This document shows, piece after piece, positions 26,796 to 35,755 of a stretch of DNA of 64,000 nucleotides. Made by a program: the position numbers and the translations under genes. Every line of letters starts with the position of its first letter. The stretch's first letter is position 1. The notes beneath the pieces are model-generated. The model did no database searches. It worked only from the letters and a program-made list of their open reading frames with translations, and was not told where the DNA came from. The stretch is from Pinibacter sp031553495. GTDB taxonomy: Bacteria; Bacteroidota; Bacteroidia; Chitinophagales; Chitinophagaceae. Location of the stretch: contig JAVBLN010000022.1 in NCBI GenBank assembly GCA_031553495.1, positions 56,236 to 120,235 on the forward strand, read 5' to 3'.

Positions 26796-27845
26796 ATGGC
26801 AGAAAAATCTGAGGATTACTATTCATTAGGCGATATCATTAATCATGCAAAAGCATTTATCCGCTATCTACTTAAAAAATGGTGGATGCTGGCAATAGCA
26901 ATGATAATAGGAGCCGCATTAGGCGCCCTCTATTATAACATACAAAAGCCTAAATATGAAGCTGTCACCACTTTTATATTAGAAGAAAAATCTGGAGGCG
27001 GAGGCGGATTAGCAGGTTTGGCTTCGCAATTTGGGTTTAATATAGGAAGTTTAAGCGGAGGCGGAAGCATGTTTGCCGGAGATAATATTTTAAATATACT
27101 TAAGTCAAAAAATATTGTACAAAAAGTATTGCTTAGCCCTGCGGAAGGTAATAGTCCAAAGGAAACTTTAGCCGATCTGTATTTGGATTTTTCAGGACTA
27201 AAAAAGCACTGGCAAAAGAAACCTCAGCTTGCTAATATTATTTTTTCAAACATCCAAGGAACCATTACTCCCTTACAGGACAGTGTGTTAAATGCTATTT
27301 ATGAAGCGCTAATAAAGAAAAATGTATCAGTAGAGCGAACCAGCAAGCAAGGCTCCATAATAAGAGTAACAGTAACTGCGGCAAACAGCACATTTGCAAG
27401 ATTGATGAGTGTACGCCTGGTAGATGAAGCCGGCAAAATGTATATGGAAATAAAAACCGGAACAGCAGAGGCCAATATACAACAACTGCAAAACCGGTCA
27501 GATTCTTTACTGTTTTTGTTAAACAGAAAATCCTACACTGCAGCCGCCAGTCAGCCATTGGACATAAACCCTGCAATCAAAACGGCAGTAGTACCAACCG
27601 AAATTGCCAGCCGCGATAAAACAGTGTTGGCCACATTGTATGCCGAGGTAACGAAAAATTTGGAAGCAAGTAAGTTGCTATTGAGCCAGCAGACACCGGT
27701 GATAGAGGTGCTGGATAGGCCAAGTTATCTCCAAAATGATAATAGAATGGGCTTACTTTTGTTAATAATAGTTTCTATAGTAGCATTATGCAGTATGTGT
27801 ATTATTGGACTTTTATTCTTATTTGTAGTAAATCGTACAACTTAA
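26796..27845 (+). CDS. Wzz-type chain-length determinant protein
   Basis: 349 residues. Membrane helix 1 is at about 33-50 (WWMLAIAMIIGAALGALYY), followed by the typical PKYEAVTTFILEEK strand, a Gly-rich stretch (SGGGGGLAGLAS), a periplasmic helical domain and membrane helix 2 near the C-terminus (MGLLLLIIVSIVALCSMCII). It should set the modal length of the capsule chain with Wzy. There is no C-terminal tyrosine-kinase (Wzc) domain and no separate kinase in the window, so phosphorylation control would have to come from elsewhere. Confidence 0.88.
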   Translation: MAEKSEDYYSLGDIINHAKAFIRYLLKKWWMLAIAMIIGAALGALYYNIQKPKYEAVTTFILEEKSGGGGGLAGLASQFGFNIGSLSGGGSMFAGDNILNILKSKNIVQKVLLSPAEGNSPKETLADLYLDFSGLKKHWQKKPQLANIIFSNIQGTITPLQDSVLNAIYEALIKKNVSVERTSKQGSIIRVTVTAANSTFARLMSVRLVDEAGKMYMEIKTGTAEANIQQLQNRSDSLLFLLNRKSYTAAASQPLDINPAIKTAVVPTEIASRDKTVLATLYAEVTKNLEASKLLLSQQTPVIEVLDRPSYLQNDNRMGLLLLIIVSIVALCSMCIIGLLFLFVVNRTT

Positions 27846-27878
27846 TTACAGCTCCTTAATCAGTTGTAATGATAAATT

Positions 27879-28820
27879 ATGCAACTAGCTTATAATAATT
27901 CATTAGTTTCAATAGTAGTTATCACATTTAATTCTAGCAAGTACGTACTAGAAACTCTAAACAGCGTAAGAGATCAGACTTATGAGCAAATTGAATTAAT
28001 TATTAGCGATGATTGTTCGGATGATGAAACAGTCGAGATTTGCAATCAATGGATTGCTAAACACAAGTGTAGATTCACAGAAATCAAGCTGATCGTTTCT
28101 GATCGCAATACCGGCATTGCCCAAAACTGTAATCGTGGTATTCTTGTTTCAAAGGGAGAATGGATAAAAATAATAGCAGGGGATGATGCATTAGAACCTG
28201 ACATTATTTCATGCTATATAAATTTTTCACGTAGCACCAAAGGAGTTGTTGCTATAACGTCCCAAATGCAAGCGTATAAAGATTTATTTTGTCCGGATAA
28301 TATTTTAAAGATCAAAAGTGCAGCAAATAGAAAATTTAATAGTCCTGAAACTGTTGCTCATGACCAGTTCAAAATTCTCCTGCGGTATAATTGTGTTTCT
28401 GCACCAACAGTAATGCTAAAAAAGGAAATTTTGGAAAAACTAGGAGGCTTTGATGAAAATTTCCCATTTCTCGAGGATTGGCCAATGTGGCTATCTATGA
28501 CAAATGCAGGATATAAAATGCATTATGTAGATAAAATAAGTGTAAAATATAGAATTCATGCTTCATCTATACAAAATCTAATTCATAAAAAAAATTACAT
28601 GTCCCTTGTTGAGATTGAAGTAGATAAAATGTTTGTAAATAAGTATCTCAAACATTTACCTTTTCTTGAAAAAATTGCTAAACTATTAATAATATACAGA
28701 AATAAACTAATTCGCAATTTGTTTGGTAATAGAAATAATTACTTCATTTCTATTTTATCGATAACATTTGGAGCTATACCTATTATAGTTTTAAGACAAT
28801 ACAGAAAAAGGTACTTATAA
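27879..28820 (+). CDS. GT2 family glycosyltransferase
   Basis: 313 residues. The GT-A fold starts SIVVITFNSSKYVLETLNSV (11-30), with a nucleotide-binding DD at IISDDCSDDE (about 43-52) and a metal-binding region GDDALEPD near 105. The acceptor-side motif FLEDWPMWLSM is near 200. It transfers a sugar from a nucleotide donor, with donor identity not readable from sequence. First of the sugar-assembly genes, 33 bases after wzz. Confidence 0.88.
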   Translation: MQLAYNNSLVSIVVITFNSSKYVLETLNSVRDQTYEQIELIISDDCSDDETVEICNQWIAKHKCRFTEIKLIVSDRNTGIAQNCNRGILVSKGEWIKIIAGDDALEPDIISCYINFSRSTKGVVAITSQMQAYKDLFCPDNILKIKSAANRKFNSPETVAHDQFKILLRYNCVSAPTVMLKKEILEKLGGFDENFPFLEDWPMWLSMTNAGYKMHYVDKISVKYRIHASSIQNLIHKKNYMSLVEIEVDKMFVNKYLKHLPFLEKIAKLLIIYRNKLIRNLFGNRNNYFISILSITFGAIPIIVLRQYRKRYL

Positions 28821-28917
28821 ATGATTTTAAAATTTATCTTTATATCGCGTGTAATGTAAAAGATACTTCCCAATTTTTTCTATTAAAGATTTTAAACGCG
28901 TATTGAGAACTGAAAAT

Positions 28918-29769
28918 ATGATTGTTTCAAAGATTTATGGTGGATTAGCAGGGCAAATGCTCCAATATTCCATAGGCAGACATCTCAGTATAAAGAATAA
29001 CACTGATTTATATTTAGATACTACTTGGTATAATAAAAAAAAGAGTTCTAAATTTATCAGAGATTTTGGCTTACATAACCTCAATACCTGTTATAAAATC
29101 ATTGGTAGAAAAGAGATTCTGTGGTGGAAAATAAAAATCACAAATAAGATAGGAATTTTTAGTCCATTCAATCTCAAACTCTTCAAAGAAACTGACTTTG
29201 CCAAATTCAATTCTGAAGTTTTAAATGAGGGTGATTATATAATTTTAGACGGCTATTGGAATAGCTATAAATACTTTGAGGATATTAGAGACATTTTGCT
29301 TAATGAACTTCGTCCAAAGCAAGGCCCAAATATTCAAAACCAACACTTTCTCACGAAAATAAGAAAAGAAAATTCTATAGGCGTTCATTTTCGTAGAGGT
29401 GATTATGCGTTAACAACTTTTCATGGAATATTGTCAAAAAAATACTATTCAGAAGCAATAGATTTAATATTTGATGAAGTTCAAAATCCTTACTTATTTA
29501 TATTTTCTGATGAACCTGAATGGGTGCAGTCGAATATGGAATTTAGTCTTCCTTATGAAATAGTTAATATTAATAAAGATGACACAAACTTCTGGGATTT
29601 AGAGCTAATGAAAAACTGTAAACACAATATCATAGCAAATAGTGGCTTCAGTTGGTGGGCAGCGTGGTTAAACAATAATCCAGACAAAATTGTGATAAGT
29701 CCTAAAAACTGGATCAATACAGAAAAAACTCAAATAGATAATATTCCAAATAATTGGATTTTACTCTAG
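28918..29769 (+). CDS. Alpha-1,2-fucosyltransferase, GT11 family
   Basis: 284 residues from the ATG at 28918 (an in-frame TTG at 28903 is less likely). The GT11 signatures are clear: GGLAGQMLQYSIGRHLS at the start, the GDP-fucose-binding HFRRGDY motif in the middle and IIANSGFSWWAAWL near the C-terminus. It would add fucose, or a related GDP-sugar, in alpha-1,2 linkage to the capsule repeat unit. GDP-fucose synthesis genes are not in the window. Strongly AT-rich compared with flanking housekeeping genes. Confidence 0.88.
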   Translation: MIVSKIYGGLAGQMLQYSIGRHLSIKNNTDLYLDTTWYNKKKSSKFIRDFGLHNLNTCYKIIGRKEILWWKIKITNKIGIFSPFNLKLFKETDFAKFNSEVLNEGDYIILDGYWNSYKYFEDIRDILLNELRPKQGPNIQNQHFLTKIRKENSIGVHFRRGDYALTTFHGILSKKYYSEAIDLIFDEVQNPYLFIFSDEPEWVQSNMEFSLPYEIVNINKDDTNFWDLELMKNCKHNIIANSGFSWWAAWLNNNPDKIVISPKNWINTEKTQIDNIPNNWILL

Positions 29770-29816
29770 TTCAAATTAAGTGATGATAATTGTAAACATT
29801 ATAAGAAAGATATGTA

Positions 29817-30389
29817 ATGCTAAAAGCAGCCTTTAGAAAGATATATCAGGAATTGAGAATAATAAAATACAATTTACTGAGCGATAATAGTAACATTTAT
29901 GGTTACCCCATCAAAAAACAACCAGTTCTTTATTGTGGTAAAGGAAAAATAAGCTTTGATAGCAATGTTATTTTAGGATATAAGCCGTCCCCTTTTTATT
30001 ATAATGGTAGTATTTATTTGGAAGCAAGACACATAAAATCAAAAATAAGCTTTGGCAAAAATGTTTTCATAAACAATAATCTAATAATTATATGTGAAGG
30101 AAGTTCTATTGAAATTGGTAATGATATACTAATCGGAACTAATGTTGAGATAATTGATTCAGATTTTCATGAGATTGAGCCAGCCAAAAGAAATAGTGGT
30201 TATCACAAATGTATAAGTGTTAAAATTGAAGACAATGTTTTTATTGGCTCAAATGTAAGGATTATGAAAGGTGTAACAATAGGGCAGAATAGCATAATTG
30301 CTAATGGGGCAATTGTGACCACAAGTTTTTCAAAAAACGTAATCATTGCAGGTAACCCAGCAAAGGTAGTTAGAAATATCAATCTATGA
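29817..30389 (+). CDS. Hexapeptide-repeat acyltransferase
   Basis: 190 residues. From about 60 the sequence shows left-handed beta-helix hexapeptides (ISFGKNVFINNNLIIICEGS, IEIGNDILIGTNVEIIDSD, VKIEDNVFIGSNVRIMKGVT) with the His of SDFHEIE as likely catalytic base, and ends GNPAKVVRNI. It is in the WbbJ/maltose-O-acetyltransferase-like group and probably O-acetylates a sugar of the repeat unit. It overlaps the next gene by 4 bases (ATGA). Confidence 0.85.
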   Translation: MLKAAFRKIYQELRIIKYNLLSDNSNIYGYPIKKQPVLYCGKGKISFDSNVILGYKPSPFYYNGSIYLEARHIKSKISFGKNVFINNNLIIICEGSSIEIGNDILIGTNVEIIDSDFHEIEPAKRNSGYHKCISVKIEDNVFIGSNVRIMKGVTIGQNSIIANGAIVTTSFSKNVIIAGNPAKVVRNINL

Positions 30390-30790
30390 AAGATGTAAAA
30401 ATCATTGAACTTCCCAAAATACTTGATGAAAGAGGAAATCTTTCATTTTTCGAAAACCACAGTCAAATTCCGTTCGAAATTGCAAGAACACATTGGATAT
30501 ATGATGTACCTGGAGGGGAAATTAGGGGGGGGCATGCATTTCATAGTCAGCAAGAGTTTATTGTTGCTCTATCCGGAAGTTTTGATGTAATACTGAATGA
30601 TGGCTTTAAAGAAAAAGTCTTTACATTGAATCGCTCTTATTATGGGCTGTATGTTCCAAAAATGATATGGAGACATCTGCAAAACTTTTCCACAAATTCG
30701 CTGGCATTAATAGTTGCAGATCAACCTTATGATGAACGAGAATACATTAGAGAATTTGATCAGTTTAAAGCCCTTAAATATAACAAATGA
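30386..30790 (+). CDS. FdtA/WxcM-like sugar ketoisomerase cupin, first copy
   Basis: 134 residues of the WxcM-like cupin family (dTDP-4-oxo-6-deoxyhexose 3,4-ketoisomerase). Family features are RGNLSFFE near the start, YDVPGGEIRGGHAF (about 41-54) and SGSFDVILNDG. In well-studied FdtA two His residues in an HAH motif act in catalysis. Here the motif reads HAFH, so the second His is replaced by Phe. It may be altered in activity or act with its neighbour. It overlaps the genes on both sides by 4 bases (ATGA), so translation is probably coupled. Confidence 0.82.
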   Translation: MKDVKIIELPKILDERGNLSFFENHSQIPFEIARTHWIYDVPGGEIRGGHAFHSQQEFIVALSGSFDVILNDGFKEKVFTLNRSYYGLYVPKMIWRHLQNFSTNSLALIVADQPYDEREYIREFDQFKALKYNK

Positions 30791-31206
30791 ATACTTCTGG
30801 TATATTTAATTGTAGTATATTAATGCTACCTCGTATTAAAAATCGTGCAGGCAACCTAACTCCAGTTCATAATACAGATGGATTCCCTTTTTTCGTAAAA
30901 AGAATCTTCTACTTATACGACATACCTGGAGGGGAATCCAGAGGAGCACACGCCCACAAACAATGCCATCAGTTTTTAATTGCTGCAAGTGGTAGTTTTG
31001 AAGTATTGCTTGATGATGGAAAAACTCAAAGACTCATTCAACTTAACAGGCCATATCACGGGCTTCATATACCGCCGATGATATGGGCTTCCGAAATCAA
31101 CTTTTCATCAGGTTCAATATGTCTGGTACTTACTTCTCATACTTATAACGCAGAAGACTATATACATGATTACGATGAATTCAAAAGAATAGTTCAACTA
31201 ACATGA
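30787..31206 (+). CDS. fdtA: FdtA-like dTDP-sugar 3,4-ketoisomerase, second copy
   Basis: 139 residues, same family as the preceding gene but with the canonical motif RGAHAHKQCHQF (about 55-66) holding both catalytic His residues. It should convert dTDP-4-oxo-6-deoxyglucose to the 3-oxo isomer for later amination. With the acetyltransferase and aminotransferase downstream it forms a dTDP-Fuc3NAc/Qui3NAc pathway. The glucose-1-phosphate thymidylyltransferase and 4,6-dehydratase (rmlA/rmlB) are not in the window. It overlaps both neighbours by 4 bases. Confidence 0.87.
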   Translation: MNTSGIFNCSILMLPRIKNRAGNLTPVHNTDGFPFFVKRIFYLYDIPGGESRGAHAHKQCHQFLIAASGSFEVLLDDGKTQRLIQLNRPYHGLHIPPMIWASEINFSSGSICLVLTSHTYNAEDYIHDYDEFKRIVQLT

Positions 31207-31754
31207 AAATACACCCTCTTTCGGATGTTCAATCTAATAATATTGGTGAAGGAACTACAATATGGCAATTTTCAATAGTGCTGGCAAAGGCTGTCATTGG
31301 AAAGAATTGCAATATCAACTGCCATACATTCATAGAAAATGACGTCATTTTAGGAGATAATGTAACAGTTAAGAGTGGCACTTATATATGGGATGCCACC
31401 CGCATTGCAGATGATGTTTTTCTTGGTCCGTGTGTTGTTTTTACTAATGATCTACGTCCACGCAGTAAACAGAGAATCAACCATCCAATTACCAGAATAG
31501 AAAAAGGCGCTTCAATTGGCGCCAATACGACTATTTTGACGGGTGTTACAATAGGGGCTTATGCAATGACAGGTATCGCCAGTGTTGTGACTAGGGACGT
31601 GCCTGCTCATGCATTGGTCTATGGGAATCCAGCCAGAGTTAAGGGCTGGATAGATGAGCAAGGCAGAAAGCTGAAGCAGATTGATGATACAAGATGGGAA
31701 GGTGTAGATGGTAAAAAATACTTGATTTTAAACTCAATTCTGAAAGAAATATGA
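31203..31754 (+). CDS. Sugar N-acetyltransferase, FdtC/QdtC-like
   Basis: 183 residues of left-handed beta-helix repeats (IGEGTTIWQFSIVLAKAVIG, NVTVKSGTYIWDATRIADDV) with the conserved GPCVVFTNDLRPRS loop typical of WbpD/QdtC-type sugar N-acetyltransferases and a C-terminal GNPARVKGWI. It probably acetylates the 3-amino group put in by the aminotransferase encoded next, using acetyl-CoA. It overlaps both neighbours by 4 bases. Confidence 0.87.
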   Translation: MKIHPLSDVQSNNIGEGTTIWQFSIVLAKAVIGKNCNINCHTFIENDVILGDNVTVKSGTYIWDATRIADDVFLGPCVVFTNDLRPRSKQRINHPITRIEKGASIGANTTILTGVTIGAYAMTGIASVVTRDVPAHALVYGNPARVKGWIDEQGRKLKQIDDTRWEGVDGKKYLILNSILKEI

Positions 31755-32857
31755 AAGTGCCTTTTCTATCTTTTGAAGCGACGAATGAGCAAATCAGGAC
31801 ACAAATAACTCAAGCCTTTAAAGATGTATTTGAGAGTCAATGGTATATCTTAGGCAACCAAGTACAACAATTTGAACAAGCATACGCCAGTTTTAACAAA
31901 GTCGGGCATTGTGTCGGAGTAGCCAATGGCTTAGATGCACTATATATAAGCCTTAAAGCACTAGGGATCAGTACAGATGATGAAGTCATCGTACCTTCCA
32001 ACACTTATATTGCTACTTTATTGGCTGTCTCATACCTAAATGCTAAAGCTGTGCTGGTTGAACCTCGCTTGGATACATACAACATAAATCCGGATTTTAT
32101 AGAAGCTGCTATTACATCTAAAACAAAAGCAATTATGCCTGTGCATCTATATGGCCAATGTTGCGAAATGGACGCTATTATGACTATTGCTGAAAAATAT
32201 GGTTTGTATGTAGTAGAAGATAATGCTCAATCCCAAGGTTCATCATATAAAGGACGTTTAGCGGGTAGCTTTGGCAATGTCAATGGAACTAGCTTTTATC
32301 CTGGGAAAAACTTAGGCGCATTAGGAGATGCCGGAGCAGTAACGACTGGAGATGCGGCTTTAGCAGAGAAAATAAGGGTATTGCGTAATTATGGTTCTCA
32401 AAAAAAATATTACAATGAAGTAATTGGTCATAACATGCGTTTAGATGAATTACAGGCAGCCTTTCTTTTAGTTAAGCTTCAGTATTTAAATGATTGGACT
32501 GAACAAAGGCAGCAAATTGCATTATGGTATAATGAAGAACTAATGGATATTGAAGAAATAGTTTTGCCGACAATTGCTGATGGCGCATCGCATGTGTACC
32601 ATTTATATGTAATACGTTGCACAAATAGAGATGCATTGCAAAAGCATTTAGCGGAGAAAGGAGTGGGCACTCTTATTCACTACCCCATTCCCCCACATCT
32701 ACAGAAAGCCTATTCATTCTTAGGACATAAAAAAGGCGCATTTCCTGTTGCAGAGGAAATAGCCGATACCTGTTTGAGCTTGCCAATGTGGCCAGGTATG
32801 ACAAAACAAGATGTGATCAAAGTTACCTCTGCAATTAAGGATTTTTCTTTAGATTAA
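31751..32857 (+). CDS. DegT/DnrJ/EryC1 PLP aminotransferase, FdtB/QdtB-like
   Basis: 368 residues. The PLP enzyme fold has GVANGLDALYISLKALGI near 60, VEDNAQSQGSSYKG around 155-170 and the Schiff-base Lys in FYPGKNLGALGDAGA (about 185). It transfers an amino group, usually from glutamate, to the 3-oxo sugar from the ketoisomerase, giving dTDP-3-amino-3,6-dideoxyhexose. The neighbours fix the likely substrate better than the sequence alone does. It overlaps the acetyltransferase gene by 4 bases. Confidence 0.9.
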   Translation: MKVPFLSFEATNEQIRTQITQAFKDVFESQWYILGNQVQQFEQAYASFNKVGHCVGVANGLDALYISLKALGISTDDEVIVPSNTYIATLLAVSYLNAKAVLVEPRLDTYNINPDFIEAAITSKTKAIMPVHLYGQCCEMDAIMTIAEKYGLYVVEDNAQSQGSSYKGRLAGSFGNVNGTSFYPGKNLGALGDAGAVTTGDAALAEKIRVLRNYGSQKKYYNEVIGHNMRLDELQAAFLLVKLQYLNDWTEQRQQIALWYNEELMDIEEIVLPTIADGASHVYHLYVIRCTNRDALQKHLAEKGVGTLIHYPIPPHLQKAYSFLGHKKGAFPVAEEIADTCLSLPMWPGMTKQDVIKVTSAIKDFSLD

Positions 32858-32922
32858 AGCCGCATACATCTAATATAAGCGACAATTATTTAAATTTGAT
32901 AGAAGTCTTGTGTATTAACAAA

Positions 32923-34413
32923 ATGAATGAACAGGAATCAAAACAGCAAATATTAAAATCTACAAGTATACTAGGCTCTGTACAAGTAATAGGAGTTATT
33001 ATTGGTGTTATTAGAGCAAAAATGCTCGCTGTATTATTGGGCCCTTCAGGCATTGGCATCTTTGGAATTTACCAAACTACTATTTCGATTATCAGTTCAG
33101 CGACGGGTTTAGGACTTAATTATAGTGGAGTAAGAGATATTTCTGCTGCTGTCGCGACAGATAACCAAAATAAGATTACCAGAACAGTGTTGATTTTAAG
33201 AAGATGGGCTTTGGTCACAGGACTAGTAGGGATGGCCTTAATGCTCATATTTTCTAAACTATTGAGCTTTCTTTCTTTTGGAAATGAATCATATTCATGC
33301 GGAATCGCCGCAATTTCAATTACCCTATTATTATCCTCCGTAACTGGAGGAATGAATGCTGAACTCCAAGGAATGCGAAAAATCAAAGAATTGGCAAAAG
33401 CCAATATTATTGGCGCCACATTGGGTTTAATAAGTACAATTTTCATCTGTTATTACTTGAGAGTTAGAGGGATTGTTCTTGCATTATTGCTAAATTATCT
33501 GATAATACAAATTGTTACTTGGTATTTTGCGCGAGACGCAAAACTCTCAAATGTGAAATTAAATATTCAAGCTACTTATAAAGGAGGGCTATCGATGGCC
33601 AAACTAGGCTTCTTCATGGTAATTGCGGCATCAATGAACAATTTATTCATGTTTGCGGCACGCTCTTTTATTGTGCAGCAAGGTGGTCTAGAATCGGTAG
33701 GACAGTTTATTGCAGCTTGGACAATTAGTTCCATGTATATTTCTGCGATATTTGGAGCTATGGGAGCAGATTTTTATCCGCGTCTATGTCTGATAAAGGA
33801 TGATCATACTGCTGTCAACAGATTAGTAAATGAACAAACAGAAGTTGCACTATTGCTCTCAGTTCCTATCATCATAGGACTTATATCTTATATCCGGTTA
33901 GTAGTAAATATATTTTATTCTAAAAACTTTGGTGCTACGATTGAAATTTTAAGCTGGCAGTTATTTGGCGATTTCTTCAAAGTTCTGGGTTATTCTATTG
34001 GATATATTTTATTGGCACAAGCAAAAGGTAAACTTTTAATATTAGGGGAATTACTTTGGAATATAATATATTTAGGATTGATTTATTTCGGCTGGACATA
34101 TTTTGGTATTGAGATATCAGGTATAGCTTTTTTAATCGCTTACATCACTCATATATCAATAATTTATTTCTTTGTAAAGAGGGAAGTAAAATTCAACTGG
34201 TCTGCAAATGTCTTACAATATATAATATTCTTTCTGCCTGTACTTATGTTATCATTCTTATCCTCATCTCTTTTGACATCTGGATGGTTGACATATTCTA
34301 TAGGCTCCGTGTTATTTTTGGGATCAAGCCTTTTCTCTTTTTATCATTTAAGGAAAATAGTTGATTTTAACGTACTTTTTCAAAAATTAAGATATAAGGT
34401 TAAATCTAACTAA
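32923..34413 (+). CDS. wzx: O-antigen/capsule flippase, Wzx-like
   Basis: 496 residues from the ATG at 32923 (an in-frame TTG at 32896 adds nine unlikely residues). About 12-14 hydrophobic helices. The N-terminus ILKSTSILGSVQVIGVIIGV with RAKMLAVLLGPSGIGIFGIY is the recognisable start of MATE/MVF-type polysaccharide flippases. It should flip the undecaprenyl-PP-linked repeat unit to the periplasm. It sits between the sugar synthesis genes and the transferase/polymerase genes. Confidence 0.88.
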   Translation: MNEQESKQQILKSTSILGSVQVIGVIIGVIRAKMLAVLLGPSGIGIFGIYQTTISIISSATGLGLNYSGVRDISAAVATDNQNKITRTVLILRRWALVTGLVGMALMLIFSKLLSFLSFGNESYSCGIAAISITLLLSSVTGGMNAELQGMRKIKELAKANIIGATLGLISTIFICYYLRVRGIVLALLLNYLIIQIVTWYFARDAKLSNVKLNIQATYKGGLSMAKLGFFMVIAASMNNLFMFAARSFIVQQGGLESVGQFIAAWTISSMYISAIFGAMGADFYPRLCLIKDDHTAVNRLVNEQTEVALLLSVPIIIGLISYIRLVVNIFYSKNFGATIEILSWQLFGDFFKVLGYSIGYILLAQAKGKLLILGELLWNIIYLGLIYFGWTYFGIEISGIAFLIAYITHISIIYFFVKREVKFNWSANVLQYIIFFLPVLMLSFLSSSLLTSGWLTYSIGSVLFLGSSLFSFYHLRKIVDFNVLFQKLRYKVKSN

Positions 34414-34549
34414 TGCAATAAATCAAGCCACAAAAATATTTTTTCAGGAAACCTTGCGGATCAAATGAGTACTACACATTGCCAATTCCAACTGTTTTTG
34501 ACGATATAATTAGGGAGACAGTTATAAGTAACTAAATATATTCAATTAG

Positions 34550-35755
34550 ATGGAAAATGAAAAATTCAAGGTTCTAATTATTTCAGATAGATATAATTGG
34601 GGAGGAGCATCTCAGGTTGCAAAATGCATACATGACATGCTGCAAGAAAGAGGATACTCCAGTTTGTATTTATATGGTTACGATAAGAAAGGCCTGCCGA
34701 ATAAGGCCTTACCTAAAAACGTAATTAGCACGAACTATCTTTTAGGTCCACATTTAAATTACCTAAGTTACACGCTGGTGGGAAAGAATGTTTTTCCATC
34801 AAATGGCAGCAAGCTTAATAAACTCCTTAAAGAAGCAGACATTGTCCATCTTCATAATATTCACGACTATGGATTTAAATATGAGCAGCTACTCGGATTA
34901 ATTAATAAATATGATAAGCCTGTTGTTATCACCTGCCATGATAGCTGGTATCTTACAGGTAGGTGTTCAATTCCCAGAGAATGTTTGGGATGGCAAACAG
35001 GTTGTATTCAGTGTTCTTATAAGGCTTATTACCATTCAAGTATTTTTGATTTTGCTGCAAAGGAAAGGATTCGAAAGCTGAACACTTTTAAGTCTTTATC
35101 AAAAAAAAAATTTGTATCACCCTCGAAGTGGTTGTATGAATTTATATGCACTGTTTATGGAGTCGAAAACAGTGTCTTAATCTCCAATTCCGTAGATACA
35201 GGTATATTTAAACTTAGTTTGACACCTGAACGTAACCAAAGCAACAGAAAACCATCTTTGCTAATAGTTGCAAATGATTTTCAAGACAACCAAAAAGTAG
35301 ATATCAACGTCGTTAATTTTTTGATACGAAATAATGTTGAATTACATATTGTGGGCTCCAATTCACCCTTTTCCGGGAAATCCGTTACGAATCATGGAAC
35401 GCTTGATGCTGTACACGTCGCAAGAGTAATGAATAAATGTGATATTCACTTATTCATGTCTAAAATTGATAATCAACCTCTCGTTGTACTTGAGTCGTTG
35501 TGTACAGGAATGCTACAGTTCACCTTTAGAACAAGAGCCATAACAGGATTAAGTATTGATAATGACTGTATATACTTGGATGACTATTCTCTTGAACAAT
35601 TACTCGAAGAGTTAAATTCGCCTTCATTTCTTAAAAAAAAACTTAGTGTAGAAATAAGAAAAGCAAGAGCCGAAAAATATCAGAGGCTCTTTTCCAGGGA
35701 AAAAATGTTTGCGGAATATCTTTCATTATATACTAAACTGTTGAAGAGTCGATGA
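34550..35755 (+). CDS. GT4 family glycosyltransferase
   Basis: 401 residues with GT-B fold. The N-terminus FKVLIISDRYNWGGASQVAK carries the Gly-Gly-Ala-Ser acceptor loop of GT4 enzymes, with HLHNIHDYG and VITCHDSWYLTG in the first domain. The donor domain carries IVANDFQDNQK and the EX7E-like region MSKIDNQPLVVLESLCTG. It ends in an ATGA overlap with the polymerase gene. Donor and acceptor not deducible. Confidence 0.85.
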   Translation: MENEKFKVLIISDRYNWGGASQVAKCIHDMLQERGYSSLYLYGYDKKGLPNKALPKNVISTNYLLGPHLNYLSYTLVGKNVFPSNGSKLNKLLKEADIVHLHNIHDYGFKYEQLLGLINKYDKPVVITCHDSWYLTGRCSIPRECLGWQTGCIQCSYKAYYHSSIFDFAAKERIRKLNTFKSLSKKKFVSPSKWLYEFICTVYGVENSVLISNSVDTGIFKLSLTPERNQSNRKPSLLIVANDFQDNQKVDINVVNFLIRNNVELHIVGSNSPFSGKSVTNHGTLDAVHVARVMNKCDIHLFMSKIDNQPLVVLESLCTGMLQFTFRTRAITGLSIDNDCIYLDDYSLEQLLEELNSPSFLKKKLSVEIRKARAEKYQRLFSREKMFAEYLSLYTKLLKSR

